Shown here piece by piece: positions 21,231 through 23,941 of a stretch of DNA of 23,941 nt (its first letter is position 1; every line of letters begins with the position of its first letter). Position numbers and translations under genes: made by a program. Source of the DNA: Saccoglossus kowalevskii (taxonomy: Eukaryota > Hemichordata > Enteropneusta > Harrimaniidae); assembly GCF_000003605.2 (NCBI RefSeq), contig NW_003156744.1:229109-253049 (forward strand), written 5' to 3'. Under the pieces are notes generated by a model that did no database searches, was not told the DNA's origin, and worked only from the letters and a program-made list of their open reading frames with translations.

Positions 21231-22339
21231 TGTGAAATAGTTGATGCGATAAATAAATTCTATTTTTTACAATGCTCACTCCTTTGATTGGTTGGAACAT
21301 GGTTGGAATGTGTGAAATCGGCAACATAGACGAATAATATCTTACAAATGGCTGTGATAAATCAATTCTGATCAGTCCGTGTTAAATGTTAACTGCTCAA
21401 GTTATTCTACAAAGGAGTGTGAGAAATGCAGATAAGATTAAAAGTCTGTGGTGACGACAATCCAACACACACTGGAAGCTGACGTATACCGACAATAATG
21501 ATATAGATACTGTGATTATTATATGTAAGAGCAGAAGAATAGAAGATGTAAACGCAAACAAATCATTGATTGTAAAACACCTTCCCTTATACTTTCATTT
21601 AGAATATTTTCACTCTGTGGCTAAGATCATCTTACTATTAAAATCTACTTAGGCCGAAACGTCTGACATTCCCATGACCGCGTCTACTATTTTTATCATC
21701 GGTGTTTTTAAAACGTTTTGTAATTTCCATTGGATCTATTCAGTTGCATAATCTTATATGTCAGTTTTCTTTTTCCCGTTGAGCTACCAATCTATCGGCC
21801 TTATTTCTTTACTCTGTCATATAGATATTTGGATGCGTACATTTTCGTCAAGCCAGAAATTACGCGAATTCCCAGACGATTTTGTCTCCGCCATAATTCT
21901 ATTGAAATGAGAGGTTACTTGAAGAAGACGATTGGGGGTTTGATTTTGGCACCGATAGTTTGCCCCCTTCGCGTATTCACGGTCGGAGCCAAGTCGAGCT
22001 CAACCCTATCGGAGTGCAACCCCGAGGGTTTATTGGAGCCGAACGTATACACGGCTATTTTTGCTGGCTCGAACAAACACATTTTCGACGTACCGTAATA
22101 AGCAATGAGTCAGATGTGTTAAAAAGAATTTTAGATCTCGGAAAATTACCGGTATTTATACATCTGTAATTGTGAGAAATTACTTTATTAATTCGCAAAG
22201 CAAACTTCTACTTCCTAGCCTATCTGCATTATATTATATTTCTGTAACAACACTTTTAATAATTGTATTTACCTGCATGTACACAAATGTAAGGCAGTGT
22301 GGTTATAAACTAAAAAAAATAATTGTCTTTCGACGTCAG
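21231..22339. other. No assignable gene; one unrecognised ORF
   Basis: The plus-strand frame at 21730-22098 is open for 122 codons and its second half (about 21950-22090) is locally GC-richer (VGAKSSSTLSECNPEGLLE). I recognise no domain; the N-terminal half is hydrophobic with low-complexity character. Overlapping frames are also open, so coding status cannot be claimed. The inverted 14-mer AGGCCGAAACGTCT lies at 21651. Confidence 0.3.
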
Positions 22340-23265
22340 CTTTAATACAGTTTATTCATTGGTTATAATGACCGTGAAGCACACCTGACACAAATGTAAT
22401 AGCCGTAAGACTTTATCAACGTGAAATCACATTGACACTGTAGCACTGTCTCTCTTTTGACGCGTTGCAAAAATCTAGAAAATTGAAATTCTGTAAAGTT
22501 AATCAACCAGAGAAGATGAAATCATTTGAAAACGCAAATGAAAACAATAATTGGATGAGGAATGTATTTTACTGTATAGTAACGGAATAAGGTTTATGTT
22601 CTTTCGATTACTTGTTTTCCTATTCTAACCTTGAACTGTATTCAATTATAATCACTTCCCATGGACATATAAACTAATATCTGTAAGATAAAGTCGATGG
22701 ATTGGATTGTATTATTTAAATTTAGTATAAGTTTTTTTTAATTAGCGTATTTATTTAATTTTACCATATTTGCAAAATTATAAGTAAATATATATATTGT
22801 GTTTTTCCAATAATTTAAAAAAAAAACATTGGTAAAAATCCAATGTTTAATGCATACAAAATGTGGGATTTAAGACCCCCCCCCCCCAACCTCCACAAAT
22901 TTCATCTGAAATACGCAAGACATTATTTGAGTGGGCGTTGTACATTTTCTGTCATATGTTTATTGGATTACGGATTACCGTACAAAATACAGGTTTTATT
23001 TTGCACTTTATAAACTGAACAGCGTTAGTGATGTTATATTATAAACAGGTGTTATTCAAAAGAGTAATATCTGTTTAATGTATTCTGCCATGACTTCATG
23101 GTTATTAGTATATTTATTACTGTCGTATACGTGATATGTGGCATAATATATAGTTAGCGTGCCCACTTGCCAGGCACGTAGCAATCCCTGTTTGGTGAAG
23201 GGCGTCACACCTAGAGGGGCGTAATACGTGTAGTTCATGCCCCAGTGAATGTAATCCCACCATTT
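22340..23265. repeat. Noncoding duplicated element, copy 2 (no minisatellite)
   Basis: Collinear with 16196-17580 (landmarks listed there). Where copy 1 has 14 minisatellite units, this copy has GTGCCCACTTGCCAGGCACG and a TTTGGTGAAGGGCGTC junction, which may be a single diverged unit. It also carries a run of 13 C at 22877-22889 (length approximate) and a perfect hairpin AAACATTGG-N7-CCAATGTTT at 22824-22848. Confidence 0.8.
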
Positions 23266-23941
23266 TTGGCATGGTGATTAGCAGATCACCGCGAGGTCAC
23301 TTTGACTGCCTTTTCTGAAATGGTGCGTAAATACAATAAAAAGTACACAAAAGAAGGTAATGAAAAACCATCGTGAATATCCACGAAGCGCCACTTGTGT
23401 AAGACAAAAGTCACCGATATCCGAACAAGGGTAAGATATTGTGCAATGTACTATTACTATACTACACGCCATGGTACATTTTTATTTATTATGAAGTCAA
23501 TAGTGCAAATACCATTTCGCGCGACAGTTGGTCATACTACTACCACGTTCGTTATATCATCATAGTCAACAAACCGCATATGCTTAAAATATGACTGAGA
23601 GGTCCGTCAAGTTAACGGTCGGCGATTAACGACCACCATAAAAAGGCCGGGCACAGATCTAGAAGCAGTACCTACACACGAATTGGTGACGTCATAAAAT
23701 ACATGACCTTCAATCGGGGTCGTTTCCTCGGTATATACGAATTGGTATATACAAATTACAATAAAGATACTTAAGACATTACACATAAGGTAAAACAAAT
23801 CACGTGACAATATAATGATAATAACGGTAATAAATCCTAGCTTACAGTTGAACAGAACGCTCATATAGTCAGTCGGGTGACGCCGAGGGTCACGACTGTG
23901 TTGCAAATGGCCGTGTGTTGAAACTGGGTCATGCATGACGG
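23266..23941. other. No gene seen to the window end
   Basis: The minus-strand ORF at 23936-23607 (109 codons) has a hydrophobic central stretch but no recognisable domain and no splice support. A repeated ACGAATTGGT(A/G) occurs near 23679 and 23738. Confidence 0.3.

Noticed and set aside
23607..23936. 109-codon minus-strand ORF
   Set aside because: No recognisable domain, splice context or repeat partner; length is compatible with chance.

Overview
This looks like nuclear DNA from an invertebrate animal. It is AT-rich and gene-poor, carries spliced genes with GT-AG introns, several decayed non-LTR retrotransposons (LINEs), long simple-sequence tails and diverged tandem repeats. No bacterial operon, ribosome-binding-site or tRNA signal was seen. 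A marine deuterostome such as a hemichordate is my guess from the mix of LINEs and the gene family; the sequence does not prove it.

One real gene is readable. On the minus strand, seven exons between 6911 and 1206 encode a FOXRED2-like protein (FAD-dependent oxidoreductase domain-containing protein 2, an ER flavoprotein family). The exons join in one frame to 397 codons plus a stop. They cover the signal peptide, the FAD-binding GAGPAG motif and the conserved C-terminal part. Two things are wrong: the central NADPH-binding and second half of the oxidoreductase domain (about 220 residues in the family) is absent where it should lie, and the last intron has no AG acceptor (it reads TTGCG). The locus is either an internally deleted paralogue or a young pseudogene. 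A LINE fragment lies in the intron where the central exons should be, and the last coding exon is partly duplicated just downstream.

Layout. 1-1150: GTTG-rich degenerate repeats, a copy of a roughly 440-bp dispersed repeat, and the duplicated gene end. 1206-6911: the FOXRED2-like gene. 6912-11340: no recognisable gene, with two families of diverged tandem repeats (7.6-8.0 kb and 9.06-9.4 kb). 11.3-11.7 kb: an unusual GC-richer GAGTC-rich island. 11.9-13.06 kb: two more copies of the dispersed repeat with a 5S-rRNA-like segment between them. 13.35-14.0 kb: a plus-strand LINE reverse-transcriptase relic. 15.02-15.8 kb: a minus-strand LINE relic with a 204-bp (TAAA)n tail. 16.2-17.58 kb and 22.34-23.26 kb: two diverged copies of one noncoding element. 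The first contains a 14-unit, 22-bp minisatellite that is open in all six frames; the second lacks it. 19.46-20.68 kb: a 5'-truncated L2/CR1-like LINE ending in (TTA)n. 21.09-21.23 kb: a 52-bp tandem repeat.

The features do not form a pathway. The window is best read as one damaged or remodelled gene surrounded by repeats.
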